Shown here piece by piece: positions 31,237 to 41,842 of a stretch of 64,000 bases of DNA (the first letter of the stretch is position 1; every line of letters begins with the position of its first letter). Under the pieces are notes generated by a model, which ran no database searches, was not told the DNA's origin, and saw only the letters and a list, made by a program, of their open reading frames with translations. This DNA comes from Gracilaria gracilis (Eukaryota; Rhodophyta; Florideophyceae; Gracilariales; Gracilariaceae), in contig JARGSG010000011.1 of the NCBI GenBank assembly GCA_030374805.1, positions 620,001-684,000 of the forward strand, read 5' to 3'. The translations under genes and the position numbers were made by a program.

Positions 31237-34200
31237 CTAATCGATTAATATAATAGGATTTGCAGATGTACCCCAGCTATACTCTACTCCATAATCCGCG
31301 AACAACTCCTCTCCCACTTCCAGTTTCCAAAGTGCTCGCACCGCAAGCATTTGGTATTCTCGTAGTTGATGCGGGGTGCGTCCTGTATTTGGAGTTCCAA
31401 TGACCCGCACCTTTGCAATCCTTCGTTTTGTCACACCATGCGCAACTGCATCAATGCCCTTATCGCCTTCCATATATTTGGGATCGTTAATCGTTCCACC
31501 CAATGAAAAAGGAGCGGAGACAATCCATACAGGTATTAAACTTACTCCTTGTCTTCTTTCTGGGAGGTTATAGAATATTTCGCCGCGGACGTTAAACTCC
31601 ATCGCATACTTCTGAAAGCGTTCGGAAGTGGCTCCCAGTAAACCTTCACCATATTTCTTGTGTACCTTTTTTTCTCTTCGTCAGGTCATGTTACACCAGT
31701 GTTCCATAGAAGTAACATATCTCTTCATTTTTCATGAATTGGCGTGTAGTGAACACCCCCACTCCGGCGCCCGGGTGGCGAGTCGTCGGCTTCCCGATAC
31801 AACAACCGCACATCGTCGCTTCCAGTGCCAACATTGCATTCCAATCCAGAAGCCCCATCTTTCCTTGCACATTTTTTGGCCATTCGTGGAAGGCCTTACG
31901 CCTACCAGTCGTAACCAAGCTATCATTCCGCCACATTGACGCAAGAAAGTCCACAATATACGTAGGAAACTTTTGATACTGGGGGTAGCCGGATGGAGCC
32001 TTCCATGATCTCGATGGGCGGACATTCTACTTCGGGAATACGTTCAACACCCTAATCATAGCCTTCCGAACTTCCTGCTTTACCTGGATATCCGTCTCAT
32101 TTTCCGTCACGCACAATGAGAATTGAATAATTTCGGCGTGCCTAGCATGAGCAAAGCAGTCAGGGTCCGGCTCACATCCGATGAACCTACGATGCTGTTG
32201 TAACTCCATGCATGCCATTGCTGTCGAAAACGTCCCCGCAGACAAGTCGACCACAATATCCCCAGCCTGGGAAAACCGACTGATTAGCTCCTTCAACAAT
32301 GCCCTAGGTTTCTATTCGGACCTCACCTTTTGTAAAACGTAGCCCCCACCTTCTTTCTTTCTCTTCCACTGAAAAGTCTCCCCATTAGACATGAAGGGTA
32401 CCTGGTCAATGACACTGTGGTACCCCGGGTACCTCGACTGCACGAAATTGAAGTTCTCATAGTTCACCATCACATGCTGCTGCGCGTAGCTGAGACCATT
32501 TCGAACTCCATGTACAGCATACTCCATTGCAGGGAAAAGGGAGCACGACCTACGTCCAGAGTTACGCATCGGGTTGCCTTGCGACCGTACAAAGTGCATT
32601 TGGGACTGGTCCACAACATATGAACGCCTCGGTACTCCGTTTTCGTCTTTCGACCCAATGGCAGAAAGTACATCTCTTCATTGCTGGACCTGCCCGAAAG
32701 CACTAAAGATCACGAAATGGCCCCCACGACGTAGCAGTCTTGATAGAAGCTTTGCAGCCTTTTTCATGCCCTGAGGGCTCAGTACATCGTACCAGCTGTT
32801 GTTTAGGTTCTTATTCCCTCGGATGTTGTACGGAGGGTCCATGAGAACCAGTTGAACTGTTCCTAACGGAGACAAACCATCTCTGCGCAACGTCTCGTCC
32901 ATCTCTACCATATCGTCAAATCCGCAATTGTACAAGCGAAAGTACTTCTCCATCTCCTCGTCACAACTTCGGAAAGCCATTTTGTCATCCAACGACGCAA
33001 CGGATGGTGGAGGTATTGCGCTTACCCCGGACGCTTCGTCACCAGTACTTCCTTTCCCAATGTCAGCCACTATGTTCCTATCACCATCTCCTTCTTCGCC
33101 TCTCCTCTCCTTCGGCTCTGTTGGTTTCCCAATTTCCTCCACCTCCTCCACATCATCCTCTATTTTTATGACAGGTTCTGGTTTGGATATCGGCGTTACC
33201 GCCATATCAGGTACGTTCACTGATTCTTTCAGTTTCAACGGGCTTATGGCCTCCATGACGGAGGACACAAGCGAATTCGACAAACTATCGAATCTCTGAG
33301 CAAACGTCCGTGATGGGTCTCTGGTAAACTTCTTCAGAACTGTCCATCGTCCTGGTTCGGAAATTGAGAAGAACTGCTCATTCACAATAACCTTGTTGAG
33401 GTCCGAAATGAACTCCTTGGCAAGTATTCGGAGGGCAGCATCGATGTCTTGCGGTTAATTACAGGCCCACGCGATGACCTCTGTTTCAATAACAGTTTCA
33501 CGTTTGCTCGGTAGCAAGCGATGGTCGTTATCCCGGTGGAAGAACCCCTCTGCCCTCGTCTCAATCGTTTGAAACTGCATTTCGTCGTACATGACTCGGA
33601 TGAATGGAAAAACCATGACCTCCACGGTAGGGAATCCCAGGAATTGAGAGAAACCATCCCATGCCTTCGTTATGAGCTGCATACCAAAGCCAACACGCTT
33701 AGCTTGGAGTTTGTTTGATATTTGAACATTCACAAAAGGTGTGGGATATCCCTTGTCTCCTCTTTTCCTCTTCTGGCCTACAAATCTTTTTTCCATGGAA
33801 ACTTTCTGAATGAGCGAGAGAAAGAAAATCCTTTGGAAATGTGTGGCAACGGTTGTGGCGAAGGGGGGGACCACCCGTCCCACTCGCTTAGGAGGTATAG
33901 TCATTGACTTGAAAAACTCGGTCAAAGTCACATTCTTCGGTATTCCTTTAAAGTTCACCTCAGTATAAGCATCCCAGAAGTCCCTTACAATCCAGTCTTT
34001 ATCACCGTCCAAAATGTCCAATAACCTCGTTGAAAGGTATAACTGACGATAAGACCCCTTCAGAGATACGACCCGTAGTTCACTGTCAGTAAACGCCAGA
34101 TTTCCTGGACCCTCAAGAATATAGAAGTAGTTCTTGGCCAGGGGTAGGACGTTGCGATTCTTGATAACGTAATCAACGAACTCGCTGTGTCCCACCTTCC

Positions 34201-34357
34201 TTGGCCGGTCTTCATCTCGCATTGTGGACTCGTAATGATCGCGGATTGCGAGGCATACTGTGACAAGCTCATCTCCGGAGCCATACAGTTTTCCAACCTT
34301 CATATCGGAGCTTGACGGTGCCGGTGACGTAGACCTCGATGAACTATGTGGAGCCAT
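31237..34357 (-). pseudogene. Fusion gene: unknown N-domain, beta-class DNA methyltransferase, SET domain
   Basis: ATG at 34357. One frame runs to 31691 with five in-frame stops: TAA 33455, TGA 32678, TAG 32312, TAG 32027, TAA 31691. One frameshift before 31602 leads to the end at 31237. Codons 1-300 form an unrecognised domain shared with copy 1. Next comes an acidic linker, then LVLMDPPYNIRGN (motif IV, about 32830), GGHFVIFSAFG, a target-recognition-like stretch, and KPRALLKELISRFSQAGD-IVVDLSAGT (motif I). This is the IV...I order of beta-class N6-adenine/N4-cytosine methyltransferases. It ends with a SET domain: GAGVGVFTTRQF, NEEICYFYGTLV, then GEELFADYGVEYSW. DNA and protein methylation modules in one chain are unusual. 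Decayed here, with all catalytic motifs still readable. Confidence 0.7.
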
Positions 34358-34733
34358 TTTATGCTTGCACGGAGAGAGGGTGCATTGACTGGTTATGATT
34401 CAAATTTCCGGAGCAGACGGGAGATGGGAGCGGACGGCAGATGGAAGCCGACGGCAGATGGCAGCGGAGGGGAGGAAACAGCGCACGGGAGAATGCAGCG
34501 GGCGGGGGATAACTGCCGACGAGATATGAAAGTGCGCGGGAGACGGGAGCGGGCGGGAGAGGATAGCAACGATACAGCACAAACCAGGTTCTTTCAACAC
34601 GACAGGGAGTTGTGCAAGATGCCTGAGATGCACGTGAATTCGTAAAGAGGTGTCAGGGAAAGCGGCGACACTCGATGGATACGGAACTTGGTGATTTCAA
34701 ACATATACGCGAATATATAGAGAACCGCTGTTA

Positions 34734-34808
34734 GGACAGCGGACAGGGGTGACGTTGCGCTTCATAAGTGCACTGATGAAGTGCCAAGACCCACCGGTCC
34801 GCTGTCTT
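34734..34808. repeat. Hairpin 1 of copy 2
   Basis: Diverged member of the hairpin family: AGGACAGCGGACAGGGGTG against CACCGGTCCGCTGTCT, centre AAGTGCACTGATG. Several mismatches in the stem. Confidence 0.75.
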
Positions 34809-34850
34809 GCCAAAAAATATTTTATTTTCCATATTTTTGAACGACAGCCT

Positions 34851-34926
34851 GGGACAGCGGACCGGAGTGTCGTGGCGCTTCATCGGTGCACCGATGAAGC
34901 GCCACGACACGCCGGTCCGCTGTCTC
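34851..34926. repeat. Hairpin 2 of copy 2
   Basis: 76-bp near-perfect palindrome GGGACAGCGGACCGGAGTG ... ACGCCGGTCCGCTGTCTC with centre CATCGGTGCACCGATG. Confidence 0.85.
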
Positions 34927-35067
34927 AACGCGCCGTGAGTGATGAAGCTGGGGCCGTGGCACACGTGGCACCGCCAACGAGCCATAAGCGGTGAAATTCG
35001 CCCGCTGTCAACGCGCCGTGTGTGATGAAACTGGGGTGCTGGCATACGTGGCACCGCCAACGTCTCT

Positions 35068-35143
35068 GGGACAGCAGACCGGGTTGTCATGGCGCTTCAT
35101 CGGTGCACCGATGAAGCGCCACGACACCCTGGTCCGCTGTCTC
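35068..35143. repeat. Hairpin 3 of copy 2
   Basis: GGGACAGCAGACCGGGTTG ... CCTGGTCCGCTGTCTC, same centre. Separated from hairpin 2 by a spacer with ACTGGGGTGCTGGCATACGT and GGCACCGCCAACG units. Confidence 0.85.
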
Positions 35144-35297
35144 AACGCACCGTGAGTGCCGATCGGCTGTCCCAGGGTGAAACGAACATGGATCCCGACT
35201 CAAACGATTTCCTGCTCTCACTTTATGCTACACCTCTTACTATGGCTACCCTATTCTTAACGGATGTCGTAATTCTAGCTTCAAAGCGCAAGCACCA

Positions 35298-35660
35298 TAG
35301 AAATAGGACATCCACTATAGAAAATAAAGATAGAAGATGTACTAACTTCATCTCATCTAACGGATGTCCTATTCCTAGCAAAAAAACGAGAGGGTGTGTG
35401 AAAACCTCCGAAAGCAGCATAGGAATAGGACATCCTCTTTATAAAATTAAGATAAAAAGATGTACTAACTTAATCTCATATGAAGGATGTCCTATTCCTA
35501 GCAACAAAGCGAGATGGTGTGCGAAAACCTCCGCAAGCAGCATAGGAATAGGGCATATCCTCTATGATAAAAAAAATAGAAGATGTACTAATTTTATATC
35601 ATATAGGGGACGTCCTATTCGTAGCTCAGAGCGTGAGGGTGTGCCACCTTCTACGGAGAT
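35298..35660. repeat. Tandem repeats of about 121 bp, copy 2
   Basis: Units begin near 35298, 35419 and 35541 with CATAGGAATAGGACATCC and carry AGAAGATGTACTAA, a reverse-complement GGATGTCCTATTCCTA arm, and GTGTGCGAAAACCTCCG. Each unit therefore contains its own inverted repeat. Mirror of the repeats at 22915-23195. Confidence 0.75.
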
Positions 35661-35901
35661 ATATCGTTCTATTTCCGCAACCGAGACACATACTTTCGGT
35701 TGTGGAAAAAAATGAATATATCTCGGTAGAAGGTGTGACCAGGGAGAAGGTAGGGCGTGGAAGGTATTGCGAGGGGGAGTGAGGACGGCTTTTATACAGC
35801 AACACACGTGTGGTTGCGGTGGCTAGGATGAAATGTTGAAAAAAATGATATATCATCTTTGTCCAGCCGCTCGTTACAAAATAACTCAAAATAATTTTTT
35901 T

Positions 35902-35977
35902 GGAACAGCAGACCGGGGTGTCGTGGCCCTTCAGCGGTGCACCGTTGAAGCGCCACAACACCCCAGTCAGCTGTTTC
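35902..35977. repeat. Hairpin 4 of copy 2
   Basis: GGAACAGCAGACCGGGGTG ... CACCCCAGTCAGCTGTTTC with centre CAGCGGTGCACCGTTG. Changes in one arm are partly matched in the other. Confidence 0.8.
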
Positions 35978-36120
35978 AACTCGCCGTGAGTGATCAAGCT
36001 GGGGCGGTGGCACACGTGGCACCGCCAACGAGCCGTAAGCGGTGAAATTCGCCCGCTGTCAACGCGCCGTGTGTGATGAAACTGTGGTGTTGGCATATGT
36101 GGCCCGGCCAACGCGCGGTT

Positions 36121-36194
36121 GAAAGCGGGCTGGGGTGGCGTGGCGCTTCATCGGTGCACCGATGAAGCGCCACGACACCCCGGTCCGCTGTCCC
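36121..36194. repeat. Hairpin 5 of copy 2
   Basis: GGGTGGCGTGGCGCTTCATC-type left arm with perfect inner stem around CATCGGTGCACCGATG; the outermost 15 bp of the left arm have diverged. It lies about 300 bp before the oxygenase-like gene. Confidence 0.8.
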
Positions 36195-36500
36195 AGAGTG
36201 AAATTAGTGCGCCACAAATTTTATATATTTCGTTATTTATCAAACATTGATGTACAAGTGTACTATAGATGTTAGTAACGTTACTAGCTTCATGTAGATT
36301 TTTAAACGTCCCGCGAGTACGCTACAAAATTTTTAAATAGGCACATTGTATAGTTTAAACTAATATTGAGCGAACGCGCATCCGTGATGAAGTAGACGGA
36401 AAAATACGGGAGTGAAAGTTACAACTAGCTGACCGAGCTCGCGAGCGTTCTTGACGGTCGTAAACAAAATTTTTCATTCAATCAGCCGCGTGTAACTGCG

Positions 36501-39111
36501 ATGCCGCCTCGCAAGCATAAAAGGGGGTGGGATTCAAGACAACCGAACCCAAGTGCAGGGGTGTCAGAAATGCCGCCCCTAACACGAGGGAGAGGGAGTG
36601 CAAAAGGCACTACGCCGCGTATGCCACCAGCCCGAGCAATGACGAAGAGGGTTCCGCCCGCTGCTACGCCGGTAGTGAAAGGCGGCGGTGCGGTGCATTT
36701 GTTTCTGACGGTTGGGAAAGAAAAGAGCAGGGTGAAAGTTGGACCGCGGAGGTGAGAGGTGTGGGGTCTGCCGGTGGTGCAGGGAAGGCTCTTTGGCGTG
36801 CGCTTCATGGGCATCTTCTAAGCGCGACTGCCCTAGAAGGTGAAGACTTGGTTGTGATCTGGAGGACGAAGATTATAAGTCATGGAGCGCGAAGTACCCT
36901 CACCGTTTTCAAGGTCCTGAAGACCCACCAAGTACGCTGAGCTATTGGTTCTGGGCTGGGTTATATGCGTGGAATACGTCGATGATCGCACCAATCGAGA
37001 TTCTGCAAAGTCCTACTCCAGAGTCTGGGGCTTGCAAGTCTTCTATATCTCAGCCTAAGAAAGTGGTTGCTTTTGAGGTCAGAAAACCCGCTGAGGAAGC
37101 TTCCAAAACTCCGTAAAAGTCTTCTAACGGGATGAAGAAGCCCGTGGGAGCGAGCGTCAGCATCATAGAGGACTCTGAGGACGATATTGTGGAGGTCTTC
37201 CAGACGAGTAAGGCTCCGCTTGCTGACGCGGAGGAGGACTTGTTCGATGAAGGAGACAGTGTTCCGTCGGAAGACGAAAACAACAACCTGTCTCTCAAGA
37301 AGGTTTTCGTCGCTGACTATGTTCAGCGCAGGTTGACGATGGATATCGAGATGATTGAAATCCCGAAGAGGACAGTACGAAGTGTGAATCTGGGACACAA
37401 GGAGGCGACGATGATGAAATGTCGCAACTTTGGGGGTTTAGAAAGCCAACCTGCTTCGAAGAGGATAAAGAAGGGTACAGTGAAGACACCTTCTTGTGAT
37501 TTACCAATGGAGTTTGTTACTTTATTCAGGAATATGACGAAGCCTTCATTGAAGAAGTTCTTCAAAGAACAGAAAATAAATATGGTGTCGTCGAGAGGGG
37601 ATGAAAGTGGTGGCAGTGAGAACGATAGTAGGTTCGTTCAGGACGAGGAGGAAGGGGTGGAGGAAGAAACGATGCGTGGATTTGAAAATAAAAATCCGGA
37701 GAAACCCCCGAAAGGGATGAATAAGGAAGGTGAGTGGGCTGGTGGATCGGATATGTCATGGATGAGTCTGGTGAATGCGCTACCGACTGAGTGGCCGGGA
37801 GGGAAGAATGCAGTGAAACATTAGCACCCGTGGATGGTGATGATTCATTTGCGAAAAAAGCACAGGGCGGGATGTTTGGGGGTGGCGGATTTGAGAGCAG
37901 TCCATCACGCGGTGTACTGGCATGCCACCCGGAATGTGCACAAGGAGCTGGGTAGCACGAAAGAACTAGTTCTGGGGGTGAAGCTTCCGTTGAAGGGAAA
38001 GCCGAGAGAGGAGGAAGAAGCTCTTTGGATGGCGGCGATGGAGAGGGATGACCTCGCTCGAGAGTACTTTGCGACGAAGAGAATGGAATTGATAGAAAGA
38101 GATTTCTGTGTTTTGGAACACTTCGGAACTGATGGAGGTATGCCAGAGGAGGCGAAGAGGAGGGGCGTGGTGGTGGATAAAGATGTCACAGAAGGGTTGC
38201 TAGAGTTTTTTGAGAAGGACTTCAAGGAGCACCCAGACTTGGAGTTTGAAGAGAACCGAACGAAATGGAATCCCATAATCAACGCGGGGGAAGGAAAGGA
38301 TGCTGGGGACAGGATGCAGGGAATTAGACGATATATTACGACGAAGAAGGGGATCGTTGATTGCATGGAATCTGATGAGAAGAATGTGATGATGGTGAGG
38401 AAGCGGGCGTTGTTGGATGCGAGGTTTGGGCAAATTGCATGGGCTCTTCGCCTTTGTAACAACAGAAAGGCTAAGAAGAGGATGTATGCACCGCGGACCA
38501 AAGGGCTTGTGTTGTGTACGGGGGAGGGATGCCCAAGGCAAGTTTTGCACACTGATTTTCGAGGGTTGACGAATGTGGAGAAGGATAAGGGAGATATTCT
38601 GGGGTTCTTCGTAATGGCCTCTGGAGGGAGTTCATTTATGATATGGGTTTGTGTGAGGTCTCACAATATGTATTTAACGGATGACAAGAGTTTGAGGAGG
38701 TTATCACGTACAATGGTTGTAAAGAAGTTCAGGGTTCCGCCTTACTCTCTGTTTATTGGGAGAGGGGATGTGTTTCATGCGGGAGCTGGGTACATGGATA
38801 CGTTGGTGAAAGAGAATTGCTTGAGATATTACATGTATTTTGTATCTGAAGGATACAAGTTCCGTGACGCGGTGCACAGGGAGCCAGCGTTTCGGCCAAA
38901 GTTCGTAGATGAGGACTTTGGGCTAGGAGAAGACCCAAACGACCAGCTGGACGATGATGAAGGTTTGGAGGAAGAGAGTGAAATGGAAGATATAAAAGAT
39001 GGAGAGGACGAGTACGAAGAAGAAGATGAAGAGATGTCAGGTGGCCTTGCTGGGAATACAGATGGGGACTACGAGGAAAAACAGATGATAATGGATGAGG
39101 ACGATGAGTAG
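36501..39111 (+). pseudogene. 2OG-Fe(II)-oxygenase-like protein, copy 2
   Basis: ATG at 36501, basic N-terminus (MPPRKHKRGWDSR). The frame shifts near 36730 and again before 37132. From 37132 to 39111 one frame of 660 codons carries a single TAG at 37822, which is CAG in copy 1. C-terminal half: PRQVLHTDF (His and Asp at 38548-38556), SGGSSFMIWVCV, GDVFHAGAGYMD (His at 38776), CLRYYMYFVSEGY (Arg at 38824), then an acidic tail. HxD...H...R with this spacing is the metal and 2-oxoglutarate signature of double-stranded beta-helix dioxygenases, a fold used by nucleic-acid and protein demethylases. Substrate unknown. The acidic, basic and Lys-rich linkers suggest a nuclear protein. Only one nonsense and two shifts separate it from an intact gene. 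Confidence 0.6.
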
Positions 39112-39184
39112 GTATAATGTAGCACTTATACTGTTGTGTTTGTTTGTGATAGACACTTGATATAAACATTGAACAGGTGATTTG

Positions 39185-40050
39185 TTAAAGCGGGAACTTA
39201 AAAAGAATTGGAGAACAGAAACGGTTTGGGTGGGTAGTTGGAACATTGACATAGTTGGTGTGGAAAGGGGCAGGGTCCTGCTTTTCGGCTAGTTTTTCGT
39301 CTGCAGAGGTGAGATAGAAATAAGCATTTCTGGATTCATACTCCGAGAAAGAAGCTGGGAAGGAAGTAAGAAGGCTGCAGTATTCCAGAAGTGATTCCAA
39401 TGTAGAAGGAATATTGAAGGAGAGGCCTGTGTTGAAGGTGACCATCCCTAAAAGCTCCTTCATTATAGTTGAGACATTAGTTTTGTAATTGGTAGCCACT
39501 TCGCGCATGGTAACGAATCCAATGAAGAAGCGACGAGATTGAAGGAAGAGATCCAAACGAGCTTTTGGTAGTAAGACTTGGAAAAGGTGTTTTCGTCGAC
39601 GATACTGCAAGTGAGACCTGCGGTCCAGAGGTGTTCAGCTATTGCCAGAGCCCACTTTCCGGTGGCTGTGTTTAGACCATTGGGAGAGAGAGGCGTGACA
39701 CCATCCTTTGGGGAGGCACCGACAGTGGGAACGGCGATGTAAAGAGCGGCTCGTGGGCAATTCTCAATTCCGTGTTGGGAAAGAATGGGAAGAATTTGAC
39801 CATTCTGGATGAAGACCAAGTCTTCTGCTCGTGGTGCTGAACAAGATAGGACTAGTTTTTCGAGAAGTTCGTTCCTGCCACAGAGGAAGATTGGAACTTG
39901 GGGAAGGCAATCTGCGGAAATGAAATCTTCGATGGAGAGAAAGGTGTCTCGAAAGGAACCATTGTTGTAAAGCATGGTGCCAATATGGCCTCTACCTACG
40001 AAAACAGCTGGAATGATTGTAGAACGGAGGGAAGATGAATGGGAGCTCAT
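39185..40050 (-). pseudogene. Ketopantoate-reductase/6PGDH-like Rossmann protein, copy 2
   Basis: ATG at 40050; frame open to 39463, with the C-terminal part continuing in an overlapping frame (39610-39185) after one shift near 39540. Motifs: VFVGRGHIGTMLYNNGS, VPIFLCGRNELLEKLVLS, RAEDLVFIQNGQILPILSQH (the QNG motif is intact here), GLNTATGKWALAIAEHLW, YQKLVWISSFNLV. C-terminal helices read TIMKELLGMVTFNTGLSFN and YESRNAYFYLTSADEKL. The family is the same as copy 1; this copy retains the better QNG site and the full C-terminus. It is convergent with both neighbours. Confidence 0.65.
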
Positions 40051-40616
40051 TGCGATGAGTTTGTTTGATTGAAGGTATGGGCTGTTGGAAGGTGTCGGGT
40101 GCTTGTAGATGTGGAAGGAAAGTACTCCACATTCTAAGCAGTGGGGAAAGCTTTAAGTACACGACTGGGCTGTTGTTTTGGGCAAAGAAGAAAGTGTTCC
40201 GGGGGATAAGGGGATTTTTATGATTCGGCTATGGAAGGAAATGGGCAGCAGGGCTGTAGAGGAGGTAGCGTCGAAGAGTGTGTTTATGAGAAGGTATGCA
40301 GTGAAATAAAGCTTAGAAAGTAAGATTTAATGGTACCGTTGGTACTTGAGAGGTGGTGCATCAGGGGTTTCATGGGGATATGGTATGGACCGAGGTGGGG
40401 AAAATGTGGAGATTTCTAGAAAAAAAATGGAAATTGTGTGGAATGGCGGGAAATAGGATTGGATGTGAATGGGGTACAAAGGGTTGTGCAGCGCAAGTGG
40501 GTGTGTGGCCGACAGTGCAACGGGTGAGTGGAGTAGGGGGGAGTGAAGCAACTGTTGGGTTCATCTTGCTTGTTCTTATCTATCTTCGTTATCGTGAACC
40601 GTTGTTTATTTCTGAG

Positions 40617-41537
40617 ATGTCTAATGGGTACGTCGAGGACGAAGAGCTAGTGGCTCTGGTTCACCGAACGGAGGTACCAGAGACGCCACCGGGAAGGAAA
40701 GAGGAGGGTGGGGAAAAGTTTTTCCTGGGAGAGAAGGAGGGAAGTGGGGATGGAGAGGGAGGTGGGGGTGATGGGGGGTGGAGGGGATGGAGGACCGGAG
40801 AGGAGTTCTATCGCGGAGATGGAGGAGCGGTTGAAAAGGCTTGGAAAGAATCTGAAGGAGCATTTGGACGACTGGCTTTCTGAGATGGTTGGTGAGATGG
40901 GAGGGGTGGTGCTGAGTGTGTTGGAGATTGGGGTGCCAATGGATTTGATTTCGACGACTCGGAAAAAGATGAAGTTGCCCGGAATGGGAACTGGAAAGCA
41001 TGTGAGTGGGATGGTAGAGTGCGTTGGGAGGGAGCTGGTGACGCTGAGAAGGGAGAATATGGGACTGAAGGGACGTGTGGAGGTGTTGGAGGCGCAAGTG
41101 GGACGAGAAGTCGTGCCAATTGTTGTTGGAGGTGGAGGAGCTGGTGAGAGAAGGAGGCGTTGGGAGGTATGCGGGAAGAGAGAAACAGTCACCGGTAACG
41201 CCTGGCTCTCGTGGTGGGCGTGGGAGTGTGAGGGGGAGGAGTAGAGAAGGGAGATGGAGGGGAGGTTGGGGGAAGTCGACTGAGGAAGAGGCGAAAGTTT
41301 GGGGTGATAGTGGACGAGGATGGGGAGGTGGGTATGCCACGGCAGCTGCCGGGTGGAGCGCAACTAGTTGGTTTCGGTAGTGCGGCGGCGGCTGTTCGAA
41401 CGGCGGAGCGCATACTGGAGGAGCAGGAGGAGAAGAGGCTGGGAGGGGTTGGAAGCCGGTTTGGGGCTAGGAGGGTGTACGGGAATGGAGAGAGTGTTCT
41501 GTTGGAGTTCTTCAACTTGACATTTAGGGGAAACTGA
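40617..41537 (+). pseudogene. Coiled-coil protein of the large element, copy 2
   Basis: Begins MSNGYVEDEELVALVHRTEV at 40617. After a Gly-rich spacer the frame shifts (near 40790) to a segment with the helix MEERLKRLGKNLKEHLDDW, then LVTLRRENMGLKGRVEVLEA, a leucine-zipper-like coiled coil. A last shift leads to the C-terminal frame (41304-41537), VRTAERILEEQEEKRLGG and RVYGNGESVLLEFFNLTF. The latter end is well conserved in copy 1. No catalytic motif. It ends 300 bp from the element terminus. Confidence 0.45.
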
Positions 41538-41739
41538 GACTCAGGATCCGAATGCAGTGTTGGAATAAGGAAGCGCTGGTGGTGGGTTTGTAATATTTTA
41601 GAGTGTTTTTGACGAGTGTGATGAATGTAAAGTTACGAGCGGTGGCAGAAGAACTGCAAACTAGCCTTCAACTCTAGTAGGTGAAGTTTGACCTGCACTG
41701 AACGGAAACTTTATTTCCAAAAACAAATTTTTGCCTTGC

Positions 41740-41842
41740 CAACTAGCGCAAACTGCAAAAATGCTAGTTTTTTCGAACTTTTATGTTTAGAATTAGCGAT
41801 CAAGCATACTAAACTATCATTCCGAGAACACCGACGTGGCCG
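41740..41842. repeat. Terminus of copy 2 with CTAGTT motifs
   Basis: Reverse complement of the copy 1 terminus: ends CGAGAACACCGACGT at about 41842, with CTAG/TTAG units at about 41742, 41763 and 41795. Beyond it the Mutator-like transposase frame begins (GGCCGCGTAGG). Confidence 0.65.

Larger units (their letters stand above)
31237..41842 (+). mobile_element. Large unclassified element, right copy (copy 2)
   Basis: About 10.6 kb, inverted relative to copy 1. Left to right: methyltransferase-SET gene (minus), hairpin array and 121-bp repeats (34734-36194), 2OG-oxygenase-like gene (plus), Rossmann gene (minus), coiled-coil gene (plus), terminus at 41842. The right end lies inside the reading frame of a Mutator-like transposase, so copy 2 inserted into that older element. 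The left end is not defined; the last element-like sequence is the SET domain end at 31237. It keeps the methyltransferase and SET parts that copy 1 lacks. Confidence 0.65.

Noticed and set aside
31691-34357. Reassigned stop codon or programmed readthrough in the methyltransferase-SET gene
   Set aside because: All three stop codons occur in frame, while the SEC7-type and recombinase genes use the standard code over long lengths. Mutational decay is simpler.
34734-36194. CRISPR-like array
   Set aside because: Repeats are about 75-bp palindromes with irregular spacing (about 117 to 830 bp) and repeated spacers, in a eukaryotic transposon with no cas genes.
41711-41842. C-terminal 40 residues of the MULE transposase frame
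   Set aside because: This part is the reverse complement of the large element terminus, so it is a chimeric read-through and not transposase.
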